Assembly (NCBI RefSeq): GCF_009938015.1
Contig: NZ_AP021884.1
Span: forward strand, 124,001 to 188,000
DNA length: 64,000 bases
Origin: Sulfuriferula plumbiphila
GTDB lineage: Bacteria; Pseudomonadota; Gammaproteobacteria; Burkholderiales; Sulfuriferulaceae
Reading direction: 5' to 3'
The position numbers were made by a program, and so were the translations under genes. Positions 27,889-36,215 of this stretch are shown here, piece by piece. Under the pieces are notes generated by a model. It was given only the letters and a program-made list of their open reading frames with translations, searched no databases and was not told the DNA's origin. Numbering within the stretch: position 1 is the stretch's first letter; the number at the start of each line of letters is the position of its first letter.

Positions 27889-29134
27889 TGGCTGGCTCCG
27901 TCCACCCCTTGAAGCGTCGCAACAGCCACAAACCCGGTAACGCCATGAGCGTGCAGGTCAGAAAAAATAGCGACCAGCCCATGCTTTCCGCCATCCATCC
28001 GGTAGGGGCGGACAGAATCACCCGCGGCACGCCCATCAGGCTCGACAGCAGCGCGTACTGGGTGGCGGTGAAACGCTTGTCGGTCATCGCCCCCATGAAG
28101 CCGACAAACGCTGCCGTGCCCAGCCCGCCGGTGAAATTCTCCACCGCGACCACCGTCGCCAGCCCGGTAAGGTGAGGGCCCAGGTGTGCCAGCAGGACAA
28201 AGCCGAACGTGGACAGCATTTGCAGGATGCCGAATGTCCACAACGCCCGGTACATACCCAGGCGCAATATCCAGATGCCGCCCAAAGTGCCGCCGAGGAT
28301 GGTGGCCCAGAAGCCGAACAGCTTGACCACCGCGCCAATCTCGGTCTTGGTGAAACCGAGATCCAGATAAAACGGCGTGGAAATGGCAGTGGCGAGGGTG
28401 TCGCCGAGCTTGTAGAACAGAATGAAGGCGAGGATCAGCCACGCTTCCTCGCGCTTGAAAAATTCCACGAAAGGTTCAATTACCGCGCTTTTCAGCGTGC
28501 GTGGCGCGCCTGGGGGCAGCGTCGGCTCACGCGCCAGCAGCGTGGTGATGATGCCCACTCCCATGAACGCTGCCATGACTTGGTACATTACCGGGAAGCT
28601 CAGCAGGTCGGCCAGAATCAGTCCGCCGCCGCCCGCCAGCAGCATGCCGATGCGGTAGCCGTTGACGAACAGCGCCGAACCGAAGCCCAGTTCCAGGTCA
28701 CGCAGGCTTTCGCGCCGGTAGGCGTCGACCACGATGTCCTGCGACGCGGAAAAGAACGTCACCAGCAGCGCTGCCAGCGCGACGCCCCACAGATTGGTCG
28801 CCGGGTTGGACCAGCTCAAGCCCACCAGCGCCGCTGCCAGAATCGCCTGCATCAGCAGCAGCCAGCCGCGTCGCCGCCCGAACAGCGGCAGGGTGAAACG
28901 GTCGAACAGCGGCGCCCACAGGAACTTCAGCGTATACGGCAGCCCGATCAGCGACGCCGCGCCGATGGCGGCCAGACTCACTCCGGAATCTTTCAGCCAT
29001 GCCTGCAATACCGAACTGGTGAGCAGCAGCGGCAGCCCGGAGGTAAAGCCCATTACCAGCGCCACCAGCATGCGGCCACTGAAAATGGACCTGAATGTTT
29101 CCCGCCAGCCGGACTTCGGTATGGGCTGGGTCAT
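27881..29134 (-). CDS. ampG: AmpG-family major facilitator permease
   Basis: This 417-residue protein has about 12 membrane segments and AmpG features: GFTSGLPLLLTSSVLQAWL near the N terminus, AASLIGLPYTLKFLWAPLFDR in the loop 2-3 region, and a central cytoplasmic loop after TM6 (REPTLPPGAP). AmpG imports GlcNAc-anhydro-MurNAc muropeptides for wall recycling. In some bacteria the released signal induces AmpC beta-lactamase, but no ampR/ampC is seen here. It overlaps xth upstream by 4 bp. Family assignment is firm; substrate is by homology. Confidence 0.92.
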   Translation of the reverse strand: MTQPIPKSGWRETFRSIFSGRMLVALVMGFTSGLPLLLTSSVLQAWLKDSGVSLAAIGAASLIGLPYTLKFLWAPLFDRFTLPLFGRRRGWLLLMQAILAAALVGLSWSNPATNLWGVALAALLVTFFSASQDIVVDAYRRESLRDLELGFGSALFVNGYRIGMLLAGGGGLILADLLSFPVMYQVMAAFMGVGIITTLLAREPTLPPGAPRTLKSAVIEPFVEFFKREEAWLILAFILFYKLGDTLATAISTPFYLDLGFTKTEIGAVVKLFGFWATILGGTLGGIWILRLGMYRALWTFGILQMLSTFGFVLLAHLGPHLTGLATVVAVENFTGGLGTAAFVGFMGAMTDKRFTATQYALLSSLMGVPRVILSAPTGWMAESMGWSLFFLTCTLMALPGLWLLRRFKGWTEPANA

Positions 29135-29910
29135 TGCCAGGGTTCGTAGTCGATGATGAGGGGAGCGTGGTCGGAAAAGCGCGTGTCCTTATACACGCTG
29201 GCGGCGCGCGCCCGGGCGGCGATGCCGGGAGTGGCAATCTGGTAATCAATGCGCCAGCCGACGTTGTTGGCCCAGGCCTGGCCACGGTTGCTCCACCAGG
29301 TGTAGGCGTCACCGGTGGCATCCGGACATAGTGCACGGTGCACATCCACAAAACCGAGTTCGTCCTGAACCTTGCTCATCCAGGCACGCTCTTCAGGCAA
29401 AAAGCCGGAATTTTTCTGGTTGGATTTCCAGTTTTTCAGATCCACTTCTTTGTGAGCGATGTTCCAGTCGCCGCACAGGATGACTTCGCGCCCGCAGTTT
29501 TTGAGCTCGGCAAGGCGCGGGTAAAACCGCTCCAGGAAGCTGAATTTGACCTGCTGGCGCTCGGCGGAGCTGGAACCGGATGGCAAGTACAGCGAAATGA
29601 TGCTCAAATTGCCGAACTGCGCTTCAATGTAGCGCCCTTCGGCGTCAATGTCGGCGATGCCCAGGCCTTCGATCACCGCATCAGGCTGTTTTTTGGCATA
29701 GATGCCGACACCGCTGTAACCTTTCTTTTCCGCATAATGGAAGTAGCCGTAGAAGCCGTCTGGCTGGAGCATTTCGCGGCGCATGTCGGTCATCTGTGCT
29801 TTCAGTTCCTGCACGCACACCATGTCGGCGTTTTGCGTGGCAAGCCAGTCGAAGAAACCCTTGCTGGCGGCGGAGCGGATACCGTTGAGGTTGGCGGTTA
29901 TAATGCGCAC
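29131..29910 (-). CDS. xth: Exodeoxyribonuclease III
   Basis: This 259-residue AP endonuclease / 3'-5' exonuclease has ITANLNGIRSAA, the metal-binding Glu in VCVQELKAQ, the catalytic ICGDWNIAHKEVDL and the C-terminal RFSDHAPLIIDYE (catalytic His). It repairs abasic sites. It is the first gene of the ten-gene minus-strand operon and lies back to back with pyrE, with only 32 bp between start codons, so the two promoters must overlap the coding starts. Confidence 0.96.
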   Translation of the reverse strand: MRIITANLNGIRSAASKGFFDWLATQNADMVCVQELKAQMTDMRREMLQPDGFYGYFHYAEKKGYSGVGIYAKKQPDAVIEGLGIADIDAEGRYIEAQFGNLSIISLYLPSGSSSAERQQVKFSFLERFYPRLAELKNCGREVILCGDWNIAHKEVDLKNWKSNQKNSGFLPEERAWMSKVQDELGFVDVHRALCPDATGDAYTWWSNRGQAWANNVGWRIDYQIATPGIAARARAASVYKDTRFSDHAPLIIDYEPWQ

Positions 29911-29942
29911 TGTTTATTTTCCAGAATTAACGAGCCCTAATC

Positions 29943-30584
29943 ATGTCCGACTTCAGACAAGCATTTTTATCTTTCGCCATCGAGCAAAACGTGTTGTGCT
30001 TTGGCGAATTCAAGACCAAAGCCGGGCGCATCAGTCCGTATTTCTTCAACGCCGGGCTGTTTGCCGATGGCATGGCCTTGAAACAGCTGGGCGAATTTTA
30101 CGCGAAAGCGATACGCGTTGCCGGAATCAAATTTGACGTGCTGTATGGCCCTGCCTACAAGGGCATCCCGCTGGCGGCAGCAACGGTCGTGGCGCTGGCC
30201 GCTCAGGGGCAGAAAGTGCCGTACAGTTTCAACCGCAAAGAAGCCAAGGACCACGGCGAGGGGGGCACCATCGTCGGTGCGCCGCTGCAGGGACGAGTGC
30301 TGATTATTGACGACGTGATCTCGGCCGGCACCTCGGTGCGCGAGTCGGTGGAACTGATTCTCGGCCACGGTGCCACTCCGGCTGGCGTGGTTATCGCGCT
30401 GGACCGCATGGAGCGCGGCCAGGGCGCCTTGTCGGCAGTGCAGGAGGTGGAAGCGCAATACGGCATGCCGGTATTCGCCATTGCCAGCCTTGCTGACCTG
30501 CTGGCGTATTTGCATGGCCATCCGAACATGGAACAGAATTTGCTCGCAGTTGCCCGTTACCGGGAAGTCTACGGTGTGACATAA
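29943..30584 (+). CDS. pyrE: Orotate phosphoribosyltransferase
   Basis: This 213-residue enzyme of pyrimidine synthesis converts orotate and PRPP to OMP. It shows the flexible-loop lysines ([15 protein letters not shown], about 97-111) and the PRPP-binding loop [17 protein letters not shown] (about 120-136). The N terminus [23 protein letters not shown] is canonical. Transcribed divergently from xth and followed after 10 bp by a DUF4124 gene, which may share its transcript. Confidence 0.97.
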   Translation: MSDFRQAFLSFAIEQNVLCFGEFKTKAGRISPYFFNAGLFADGMALKQLGEFYAKAIRVAGIKFDVLYGPAYKGIPLAAATVVALAAQGQKVPYSFNRKEAKDHGEGGTIVGAPLQGRVLIIDDVISAGTSVRESVELILGHGATPAGVVIALDRMERGQGALSAVQEVEAQYGMPVFAIASLADLLAYLHGHPNMEQNLLAVARYREVYGVT

Positions 30585-30594
30585 GAGAATAAAA

Positions 30595-31200
30595 ATGCGC
30601 GTTTTGTTCTGGGTAATGATCTTCGGATTGGCACTCCCCGCACAGGCCGCCCTGTATAAATGGGTGGATGTCCAGGGCCGCACGCATTATAGCGACACCC
30701 TGCCGCAACAGGCCACCGGGCGCGCCAATGTGGAACTTGACAAACAGGGCCTGACGGTCAGGCAAAACGCCGGCACCATGACGCCGGAGCAGCGCCAGCT
30801 GCACGCCGCCGAACAGGCGCGCCTGCAACAGGAATTACAAACCAAAACCGAGCAGAAACGGCGCGACACCGCATTGCTTAACACCTATACCACTCCCGCA
30901 GAGATAGATCTGGCGCGTGACCGCAACCTGGAACAGGCCAAACTGACCATCAACAGCAACCAGATCCAGCTGCGCCAGATACGTGCCCGTCAGGCACAGC
31001 TCGATCAGCAAATGGCAGTTAGCGCGCGCGACAAACGTCCGATACCGGCACACGTCACTGAGACGCGTGATGCCAACGCCCGCGAAATCGTCCGGCTGGA
31101 AGGCATCATTGCGCAAAAACGCAAGGAAATGACCGGCACGCGCGCCAAATTCGATGCGGATAAGGCGCGCTTTATCGAACTGACAGGCACCACTCGCTGA
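30595..31200 (+). CDS. DUF4124 domain-containing secreted protein
   Basis: The 201-residue product has a signal peptide (MRVLFWVMIFGLALPAQA, cleavage near residue 18), then the DUF4124 domain (ALYKWVDVQGRTHYSDTLPQ). A long charged, probably coiled-coil region follows (about 65-190, rich in Q, E, R and L: EQRQLHAAEQARLQQELQ). DUF4124 proteins are periplasmic with no defined role. It is 10 bp after pyrE and converges on fxsA with about 105 bp between. Confidence 0.85.
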   Translation: MRVLFWVMIFGLALPAQAALYKWVDVQGRTHYSDTLPQQATGRANVELDKQGLTVRQNAGTMTPEQRQLHAAEQARLQQELQTKTEQKRRDTALLNTYTTPAEIDLARDRNLEQAKLTINSNQIQLRQIRARQAQLDQQMAVSARDKRPIPAHVTETRDANAREIVRLEGIIAQKRKEMTGTRAKFDADKARFIELTGTTR

Positions 31201-31306
31201 TGACGGCGAGAACGGCGCCATTGAGGGTGGTATCAGCCATCTCGCCTTGTTTATGGTCTTTGCAGGGCGGGCGGTAACCGGGATGGGTAGGGCGGCACCG
31301 ACCAGC

Positions 31307-31717
31307 TCAGCGTCCCAGCCGGTCATCATGCTCGCGCCGGTACTCGCCTTCGATCACGCCGGACGCGCCGCCTGTTTGCTGCCGTGAACGCCCGCCTATC
31401 AGGCGCAGTGGCAAGAGCAACACCAGCACGGCCAGCACGTCGCTGATTACCCCCGGGAAAATAAACAGCGCACCTGCAATCATGGTGCGGCCGCTGTCGA
31501 TCAGCGCGCGCAACGGAGAACCGCCTGATTGCAGGGTCATGCTCATGCGCGCAAAAAACGCCAGGCGCTCACCCACGATCAACAGCCACCCTGCCAGCAT
31601 GCCGCCCGCCAGCACAGCAATGATCCACCAGCCGATATAGTGGTATATCTGAACCAGGGTATAAATCTCCAGCGCAGGGAAACTCAACACTATAATCATG
31701 CCCAACAAGACGCGCAT
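31307..31717 (-). CDS. fxsA: FxsA-family cytoplasmic membrane protein
   Basis: This 136-residue protein has three or four hydrophobic segments (about 5-24, 27-45, 75-100) and FxsA features: N-terminal 'EIYTLVQIYHYIGWWIIAVLAGGMLAGW' region, central R-M-S-L segment, and 'ALFIFPGVISDVLAVLVLL'. A polar tail follows (RRSRQQTGG..., ending in RREHDDRLGR). Overproduction of E. coli FxsA relieves phage T7 exclusion by F plasmid, though the normal role is unknown. It diverges from cutA with 22 bp between starts. Confidence 0.9.
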   Translation of the reverse strand: MRVLLGMIIVLSFPALEIYTLVQIYHYIGWWIIAVLAGGMLAGWLLIVGERLAFFARMSMTLQSGGSPLRALIDSGRTMIAGALFIFPGVISDVLAVLVLLLPLRLIGGRSRQQTGGASGVIEGEYRREHDDRLGR

Positions 31718-31739
31718 CGCGGAAATCCTCTAATTCAAT

Positions 31740-32063
31740 ATGGAAGCAATCGTTATTCTGACCAATCTGCCTGATCGCGACAGCGCGCAGCGCCTGGCAA
31801 AACAGCTGGTGGCAACAAAAATCGCCGCGTGTGTGAACATTATGGCACCCTGCGTGTCCACCTACCGGTGGCGGGGAACGGTCGAATCCGCAACCGAAGT
31901 GCCTGTCCTGATTAAAACCCGGCGATGCCATTATGACGCGGTTGAACGAGTCATCCGCGCATGCCATCCCTACGCGCTGCCTGAAATCATCGCTCTGCCC
32001 GTCGTGGCCGGCCTGGCCGATTATCTGGACTGGATCGCCACGGAAACAACCGACGGCGCATGA
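31740..32063 (+). CDS. cutA: Divalent-cation tolerance protein CutA
   Basis: This 107-residue protein matches the trimeric CutA fold: VILTNLPDRDSAQRLAKQLVATKIAACVNI, TYRWRGTVESATEVPVLIKTRR and HPYALPEIIALPV. The conserved Cys in AACVNI is present. Gene order cutA-dsbD is shared with E. coli. The name reflects older copper-tolerance genetics; its molecular role is unsettled. About 100 bp separate it from dsbD. Confidence 0.94.
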   Translation: MEAIVILTNLPDRDSAQRLAKQLVATKIAACVNIMAPCVSTYRWRGTVESATEVPVLIKTRRCHYDAVERVIRACHPYALPEIIALPVVAGLADYLDWIATETTDGA

Positions 32064-32165
32064 ATGTCCAGATTAGGTCATTCCTGAAAATTTAAAGCGT
32101 GTATGCGGCAAGTTGAGAGTTAACAATATTATGTATGAATACCAGCCGTTTGGAGACTGAATTAG

Positions 32166-34460
32166 ATGCGTATTTTTGCTTTTTTATTATTGTTTTTCAC
32201 CAGCCTGCTGCAGGTGCACGCTGCGGATTTGCTGGAACCCGAGCAGGCGTTCAGATTCTCTGCACAGCAGGCCGACGCCAATACGCTGGAGGTACGCTAC
32301 CAGATTGCGGATGGTTATTACATGTACCGCCAACGTTTCAAGTTCAGCCTGGATGGCGGCACGCTGGGCACGCCCCAGTTCCCTGCCGGGAAGATGCACG
32401 CGGATCCGACGTTTGGCCAGGTGGAAACCTACCGTAACGAAGTGCGCGTCAAGTTGCCTTTTACCCGTACCGGCAACGCTCAGAGCGTGACGCTCAAGGC
32501 AGTATCGCAAGGCTGCGCAGATGCGGGGGTGTGCTACACACCGATGGACAGCATGGCAACCATCAGACTCGCGGCTGCCGATCCGGCTTCATCCCAGCCG
32601 CCTGCCGGGCAGCCTGCAGGTATCTTGGCAGGCCTGCGCAATCTGGGCGACCAGATCACCGGCAACGCGCAACCTCAATTTCTGCCCCCGGACCAGGCCT
32701 TTAAATTGAGCCTGGGTGCTGTCAACGGCCAGACTCTGAAAGCCAGCTTCACTCTGGCTCCAGACTATTATCTATATAAGGACAAAATCCACTTCACGGT
32801 GAAATCGCCTGCCGGGGTAAGCGTGGCCAAAGTCGTACTGCCAGCAGGTGATATCGAACAGGATCCCAACTTTGGCCGCCTTGAGGTTTATCACCATAAT
32901 TTCAGTGGCGACATCATCCTCAACCGCCCCGCCGGCAGTGCCGGCAAGGTCGTGGTGGAGGCAAGCTACCAGGGATGCAGTGAAAAAGGCGTGTGCTATC
33001 CGCCAATCAGCAAAACCTTTACCCTGACCCTGCCTGCGGCCACCGCAGCAGCATCGGCCAACTCGGCGGCGGCGAATCTGGAACCCATCATGCCGGCTGC
33101 GGCACCCTCGTCACCCGCAACTGCGGCCCCACCCGTTGCGACTGCCGCAGCACAGGCCCCGGTATCGGAATCGTCGCAAATCGAGCGCGTCCTCAAGGGC
33201 GGACATTTCTGGACCATCATTGCCACGTTTTTCGGCGCAGGACTGTTGCTGTCGTTGACCCCGTGCGTATTTCCGATGATCCCGATTCTGTCGGGCATCA
33301 TCGCCGGGCAAAAACAGGTCACGCGCCTGTCCGGTTTCATGCTGTCACTCGCCTATGTACTGGGTATGGCCATTACCTATGCACTGGCCGGGGTGGCGGC
33401 GGCATTGTCCGGCACGCTGATTTCCAACGCCCTGCAGAACCCGATTGCGCTGTCCCTTGGTGCAGCCGTGTTCGTGCTGCTGGCACTGTCCATGTTCGGT
33501 TTTTTCGAGCTGCAGTTGCCCAGTTTCATACAGAGCAAATTTTCCGATGCCAGCAATAAGGTAAAGGGTGGCAATTTCATTGGGGTGTTTGTAATGGGGG
33601 CGCTGTCGGCACTGATTATCGGCCCGTGTGTCGCGCCACCCCTGGCTGCCGCACTGGCGTTCATCGCCCAGACCGGCAGCACGGTACTCGGTGGCTGGGC
33701 GCTGTTCGCGCTGGCCATCGGCATGGGCGTGCCGTTGTTGCTGGTCGGCATCTCCGCCGGCACGCTATTGCCGCGCGCCGGCGGCTGGATGAACGCAGTG
33801 AAGTATTTCTTCGGCGTACTCATGCTGGCTATCGCCATCTGGCTGATTACCCCGCTGATACCGGCCTGGATTCAAATGTTGCTGTGGGCAACGCTGCTCA
33901 TCGCATCGGCCATGCACCTCAAGGCCGTTGAACCCCTCGCCGTCAACGCCTCCGGCTGGCAGCGCCTGTGGAAGGGGCTGGGCATAATCGCGCTGCTGGC
34001 AGGCGTTGCCCTCATTGTGGGCATGCTGGCGGGTGGGCGCGAGGTGCTGCAACCCCTGGCCGTATTCAAGGGCGGCGCGGGTGGAGCAAGTGCGGCACAA
34101 ACCGAGTTGAAGTTTACCCGGGTCAGAAACCTGGCTGAACTCGACACCAGGATCAGCCAGTCAAACGGAAAATTCGTAGTGCTCGATTTTTACGCTGACT
34201 GGTGCGTGTCATGCAAGGAAATGGAACACGGCACTTTTTCCGACCCCAAAGTGCAGGCCGCGCTCAAGGATGCAGTGTTGCTGCAGGCGGATGTCACCAA
34301 CAACACCGGTGACGACAAGGCCCTGCTCAAACGTTTCGGCCTGTTCGGCCCACCCGGGCTGATATTCTTTGATCGTAACGGCAAAGAAGTGGCTTACCGG
34401 GTGATCGGCTATCAGCCACCCGCACAATTCCTGAACAGTTTAGAGGCAGCCTTGCGCTGA
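32166..34460 (+). CDS. dsbD: Thiol:disulfide interchange protein DsbD with duplicated N-terminal domain
   Basis: DsbD passes electrons from cytoplasmic thioredoxin to periplasmic partners. This one is 764 residues, about 200 longer than E. coli DsbD. After a signal peptide (about 1-19) come two tandem DsbD-alpha immunoglobulin-like domains. Each has the redox pair in CxxxxxC: QGCADAGVCYTPM (Cys117/Cys123) and YQGCSEKGVCYPPISK (Cys271/Cys277). An Ala/Pro linker (about 288-335) follows, then eight membrane segments with LTPCVFPMIPIL and GPCVAPPLAAAL, and a C-terminal thioredoxin domain with DWCVSCKEME. A TlpA-like thioredoxin gene starts 3 bp downstream. The duplication is the notable feature. 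Confidence 0.95.
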   Translation: MRIFAFLLLFFTSLLQVHAADLLEPEQAFRFSAQQADANTLEVRYQIADGYYMYRQRFKFSLDGGTLGTPQFPAGKMHADPTFGQVETYRNEVRVKLPFTRTGNAQSVTLKAVSQGCADAGVCYTPMDSMATIRLAAADPASSQPPAGQPAGILAGLRNLGDQITGNAQPQFLPPDQAFKLSLGAVNGQTLKASFTLAPDYYLYKDKIHFTVKSPAGVSVAKVVLPAGDIEQDPNFGRLEVYHHNFSGDIILNRPAGSAGKVVVEASYQGCSEKGVCYPPISKTFTLTLPAATAAASANSAAANLEPIMPAAAPSSPATAAPPVATAAAQAPVSESSQIERVLKGGHFWTIIATFFGAGLLLSLTPCVFPMIPILSGIIAGQKQVTRLSGFMLSLAYVLGMAITYALAGVAAALSGTLISNALQNPIALSLGAAVFVLLALSMFGFFELQLPSFIQSKFSDASNKVKGGNFIGVFVMGALSALIIGPCVAPPLAAALAFIAQTGSTVLGGWALFALAIGMGVPLLLVGISAGTLLPRAGGWMNAVKYFFGVLMLAIAIWLITPLIPAWIQMLLWATLLIASAMHLKAVEPLAVNASGWQRLWKGLGIIALLAGVALIVGMLAGGREVLQPLAVFKGGAGGASAAQTELKFTRVRNLAELDTRISQSNGKFVVLDFYADWCVSCKEMEHGTFSDPKVQAALKDAVLLQADVTNNTGDDKALLKRFGLFGPPGLIFFDRNGKEVAYRVIGYQPPAQFLNSLEAALR

Positions 34461-34463
34461 TCC

Positions 34464-35021
34464 ATGATGAAAAAAAATCTGTCACTCATTCTGTTTGTGT
34501 TGATCGGCCTGCTGGCGCTGGGGGGGGGCTACTATGTGTACCAGCACAACCTGGCACAATCCGCTACAGCGCCGGCTGCCGCAGACGGCGCCGCCGCCGC
34601 AACGCTGTTCAAGGCCGGATTCAAGGATCTGGCCGGTATCCGCCAGCCGCTGTCAAGATGGCGCGGCAAGGTGTTGGTGGTCAATTTCTGGGCGACCTGG
34701 TGCCCACCGTGCCGCAAGGAGATCCCCGAATTTGTCAAACTGCAAACCAAATACGGCGCGCAGGGCTTGCAGTTTGTCGGCATAGCCATTGACGAGACAG
34801 CCAAGGTGCAAGCCTTCTCCGACCAGATGGGTATCAACTATCCGGTATTGGTGGGCGATCTTGATGCCGTTGCCTTGTCGCAGGCTACAGGCAACCGCCT
34901 GGGCGGTTTGCCTTACACCGTCATCGTGGATCGTTCCGGCAAAATCGTTGCCACCGAGCTGGGCGGATTGAGCACCGCCAAACTCGAAGCCGCACTCAAA
35001 CCGCTGCTGGCAACACACTGA
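34464..35021 (+). CDS. Membrane-anchored TlpA/ResA-like thioredoxin
   Basis: The 185-residue product has an N-terminal membrane anchor or signal (about 6-24, LSLILFVLIGLLALGGGYYVY) and a periplasmic thioredoxin domain with the active site WATWCPPCRKEIPEF (Cys about 79 and 82). The insert and cis-proline loop (GGLPYTVIVDRSG) are typical of TlpA/ResA proteins that reduce apocytochrome c or copper-site cysteines. It begins 3 bp after dsbD, so DsbD is the likely electron donor. A terminator follows at 35048. Confidence 0.92.
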   Translation: MMKKNLSLILFVLIGLLALGGGYYVYQHNLAQSATAPAAADGAAAATLFKAGFKDLAGIRQPLSRWRGKVLVVNFWATWCPPCRKEIPEFVKLQTKYGAQGLQFVGIAIDETAKVQAFSDQMGINYPVLVGDLDAVALSQATGNRLGGLPYTVIVDRSGKIVATELGGLSTAKLEAALKPLLATH

Positions 35022-35047
35022 CCTGAAATACGCCGCAATCTGGCGTC

Positions 35048-35080
35048 CCGCCAAAACATCCATTTGGCGGCATTTTCGTT
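35048..35080 (+). terminator. Intrinsic terminator after the dsbD-tlpA unit
   Basis: A perfect 8-bp stem CCGCCAAA (35048-35055) / TTTGGCGG (35063-35070) with a 7-nt loop is followed by CATTTTCGTT. The U-tract is interrupted, so efficiency may be moderate. Confidence 0.7.
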
Positions 35081-35124
35081 AAACGTCTGGACAACTTCAC
35101 CCAACTTGCGGCAAACTTGCGGCC

Positions 35125-35616
35125 ATGAATTCCCAGCGCACACGCTCCGACCAGCCTGCACGCAAGGCTGAAACCCCGCATGTTCTGGTGCTGCACGGCC
35201 CGAATCTGAACCTGCTAGGGACACGCGAGCCCGAGCATTATGGCAGCGCTACCCTGGCCGATATCAATGCGCGCCTGGCTGCCCGCGCCAAGGCTGACAG
35301 AGTTATGCTGGAGTGCTGGCAGAGCAATAGCGAGGCGGCGTTGATTGAACGCATCCACGCCGCCTGGCAGCAGACCGACTTCATCATCATCAATCCGGCA
35401 GCGTTCACTCACACCAGCGTCGCACTGCGCGATGCGCTGGCTGCGGTGGCCATCCCTTTCATTGAAGTCCACCTGTCGAACGTGTTTGCCCGTGAAACTT
35501 TCCGCCATCATTCGTATTTCAGTGATCTGGCGGTGGGTGTCATCAGCGGGCTCGGCGCGCAAGGGTACGAACTGGCGCTCGAACACGCGCTCACTCAACT
35601 GACCATCAAGGCCTGA
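35125..35616 (+). CDS. aroQ: Type II 3-dehydroquinate dehydratase
   Basis: This 163-residue enzyme of the shikimate pathway has [20 protein letters not shown] (catalytic Tyr in the flexible loop), [17 protein letters not shown] and the His in [20 protein letters not shown]. The first 15 or so residues ([12 protein letters not shown]) extend beyond the usual start, so initiation a little downstream cannot be excluded, but no later ATG precedes the core. It is 2 bp upstream of accB. The aroQ-accB-accC order is common in proteobacteria. Confidence 0.95.
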   Translation: MNSQRTRSDQPARKAETPHVLVLHGPNLNLLGTREPEHYGSATLADINARLAARAKADRVMLECWQSNSEAALIERIHAAWQQTDFIIINPAAFTHTSVALRDALAAVAIPFIEVHLSNVFARETFRHHSYFSDLAVGVISGLGAQGYELALEHALTQLTIKA

Positions 35617-35618
35617 AC

Positions 35619-36077
35619 ATGGATCTGAGAAAACTGAAAAAACTGATCGACCTCGTGGAGGAATCCGGCATTGCCGAACTCGAAATCACCGAGGGTGAAG
35701 AAAAAGTCCGCATTACCCGCACTGCGCAGAATACCCAGCCCATCTACATGAGCAATATGCCGGGCTATGCGCCCGCTCCGGCTGCACCCGTGGCAAGTGC
35801 GCCTGTTGTAGCCGCCGCACCGGCTGCGCCTGCCGCACCCGAGGGGCACATCGTCAAGTCACCGATGGTCGGCACGTTCTACCGCTCTTCCAGCCCGGGG
35901 GCTAAAGTCTTCGTAGAAGTCGGGCAAAGCGTGGCTGCCGGCGATACCCTGTGCATCATCGAGGCGATGAAGCTGCTCAATGAAATCGAGGCCGACCAGG
36001 GCGGTATCATCAAAGCAATTCTGGTCGAGAACGGTCAGCCGGTGGAATACGGCGAGCCGATGTTTATTATTGGCTGA
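35619..36077 (+). CDS. accB: Acetyl-CoA carboxylase biotin carboxyl carrier protein
   Basis: This 152-residue BCCP carries CO2 on biotin between AccC and the carboxyltransferase. The N-terminal part ([21 protein letters not shown]) contacts AccC. An Ala/Pro-rich linker spans about 50-75, and the biotinyl domain (about 76-152) has the target Lys118 in [13 protein letters not shown]. It is two bases after aroQ. A 138-bp gap with a palindromic repeat separates it from accC, which is unusual spacing for this pair. Confidence 0.97.
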   Translation: MDLRKLKKLIDLVEESGIAELEITEGEEKVRITRTAQNTQPIYMSNMPGYAPAPAAPVASAPVVAAAPAAPAAPEGHIVKSPMVGTFYRSSSPGAKVFVEVGQSVAAGDTLCIIEAMKLLNEIEADQGGIIKAILVENGQPVEYGEPMFIIG

Positions 36078-36081
36078 AAAA

Positions 36082-36198
36082 ATTGGACGGGATCAGCAGG
36101 ATTTTAAACAGCGTAAATACAGCTCAATAGCATCCGGCAGAACTGGTTCAAAAAAAATTCCTGTTCATCCTGTAGCAATCCTGTTCATCCTGTCCAAT
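36082..36198. repeat. Palindromic 'CAGGAT/ATCCTGTT' repeat between accB and accC
   Basis: The left arm (36082-36103) and right arm (36177-36198, AATCCTGTTCATCCTGTCCAAT) are complementary with three mismatches in 22. A second partial right-arm copy (TTCCTGTTCATCCTGT) sits just before it at 36158-36174. The same family is found at 40901-40957. Located inside a co-transcribed pair, it would fold in the mRNA and could affect accC expression (inference). Confidence 0.7.
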
Positions 36199-36215
36199 CA
36201 TTTAACAGGCACTCC

